NCBI GenBank assembly: GCA_003427395.1
Contig: BFEA01000771.1
Coordinates: forward strand, 378,933-407,139
Direction: 5' to 3'
DNA from: Chara braunii
Taxonomy: Eukaryota; Streptophyta; Charophyceae; Charales; Characeae
DNA: 28,207 nt
Under the pieces are notes generated by a model. The model ran no database searches. It was not told where the DNA came from and worked only from the letters and a program-made list of their open reading frames with translations. Of this stretch, positions 27,770 to 28,207 are shown piece by piece. Each line of letters starts with the position of its first letter. Positions within the stretch are counted from its first letter, which is position 1. Both the position numbers and the translations under genes were made by a program.

Positions 27770-27805
<36 letters not shown>
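27115..27805 (+). mobile_element. LINE-F, severely 5'-truncated, with triplicated tail hairpin
   Basis: The last 90 or so codons of ORF2 (to 27385) are followed by a 3' UTR in which hairpin 1 occurs three times (27514-27532, 27608-27628, 27657-27677). Only the last copy continues into hairpin 2 and hairpin 3 (27714-27751), ending in a 33-base poly-A (27772-27803). ORF2 is cut at its 5' end where the neighbouring poly-A begins. Confidence 0.85.
27118..27385 (+). pseudogene. LINE-F ORF2 C-terminal fragment
   Basis: The frame reads YITKAI-stop-NFCADWLGGERGEE, then KDYKIRFKEWLRVD, KFPDMFPPPATAIAEVQWYG and TAG at 27383. It aligns with the C-terminal modules of LINE-A (FSRDWLGSENGG ... FPDPFLPHQLAIVDLQWYG) and LINE-E. 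Internal stops lie at about 27142, 27205 and 27302. Confidence 0.8.
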
Positions 27806-27806
<1 letters not shown>

Positions 27807-28060
27807 CAAACCTGAAGCAGCATGGGATAGTGGTACTATGTGTTGCAAGCACTTTGTGGAGACCTGTCAGCCCTGATACCTCAGGGAAACAATTGAACAC
27901 ATCTTCCTCTCCTGAGTTTGCTCTGGAGACGGCGGGACGGAGAAGATCGAAAGGCAAAAGGAGTGCCCATGGGATTGGCGGCCGATCCTCCTCAAGTGTT
28001 GCGCTGCCTCCATAAACTGAACCCTTCCACAGCAACATGTACTCTGCACAACCAGTGGCC
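27806..28060 (+). pseudogene. LINE-G: zf-RVT fragment
   Basis: RETIEHIFL (27873-27907) followed, after a frame change, by LLWRRRDGE and CPWDWRPILL corresponds to the zinc-knuckle end and the WRWWDRIW ... PWxWxAIL region of the other copies. The upstream C-x2-C half near 27845 is degenerate. Stops and frameshifts are frequent. I see no tail within the window. Confidence 0.6.
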
Positions 28061-28207
28061 GCAGTGGTCTGGGTTCAGTACGCACAACCGGTGCACGGTT
28101 CCCAGACTTAGAGGCGTACTCTTGCCGAGTAGCCCGGCCGCGAGTCTGTTTTTGAGTCTGCTGTTGACAGTCTTGTTCTGACTCTCTTTATGTGGGTTGG
28201 TGTCCTT
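28061..28207. other. Right edge, nothing recognised
   Basis: No open frame or repeat that I can assign; it may continue the decayed LINE-G. Confidence 0.3.

Overview
This is eukaryotic nuclear, repeat-dominated DNA. There is no operon-like packing and no recognisable intact host gene, but there are many microsatellites, long poly-A/poly-T tracts, foldback elements and 5'-truncated non-LTR retrotransposons. The LINE remnants encode an L1-type endonuclease piece, a reverse transcriptase (motifs FIDFEKAYD and FADD) and the C-terminal zinc knuckle known as zf-RVT (C-x2-C ... H-x4-C). That domain order is typical of plant and algal L1-clade LINEs. A land plant or streptophyte alga with a bloated genome (a charophyte such as Chara would fit) is my best guess, but the sequence alone does not prove it.

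Layout. 1-2190: a (TC)n/(TATC)n microsatellite, one end of a TIR element, a GC-rich dispersed repeat (about 727-1010) and two tRNA-like SINE heads (1814-2045). 2192-3835: LINE-A, minus strand. 3836-5340: an unrecognised 272-codon open frame and low-complexity DNA. 5343-5647: an orphan LINE endonuclease piece. 5744-6074: an array of 10-bp cores spaced exactly 25 bp apart through its main part. 6075-10700: mostly non-coding DNA with ATC-, purine- and GAG/GAA-rich stretches, a perfect 22-bp-stem hairpin, a second copy of the GC-rich repeat and a fragment of LINE-associated coding sequence. 10700-13320: LINE/SINE tail remnants, three adjacent foldback/TIR elements and a (GT)n tract. 14181-28060: a graveyard of LINEs in the order B(+), C(-), a TIR element containing a nested SINE, D(-), E(-), a short tail copy(+), F(+) and G(+).

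Connecting theme. The LINE copies with a preserved 3' end all carry near that end a small hairpin (type GCTGG-N-CCAGC), usually followed by a second hairpin and in four copies by a third. The same hairpin block occurs in short elements that end in poly-A, and at 12754-12900 it sits directly downstream of a tRNA-like head with A and B boxes. This is the expected architecture of SINEs that borrow the 3' tail of a partner LINE for reverse transcription. Paired substitutions in the hairpin stems argue that the RNA structure is maintained by selection. The LINE ORF2 copies are all broken, largely by nonsense changes, many of which look like C-to-T or G-to-A transitions. The LINEs fall into GC-richer (A, B, C, F) and AT-richer (D, E) lineages, so several subfamilies of different age are layered here.

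Limits. No similarity search was run. Element boundaries are accurate to about 10-30 bp unless a target-site duplication is named. One 120-base N gap lies at 15954-16073, and five single Ns lie between 7399 and 7545.
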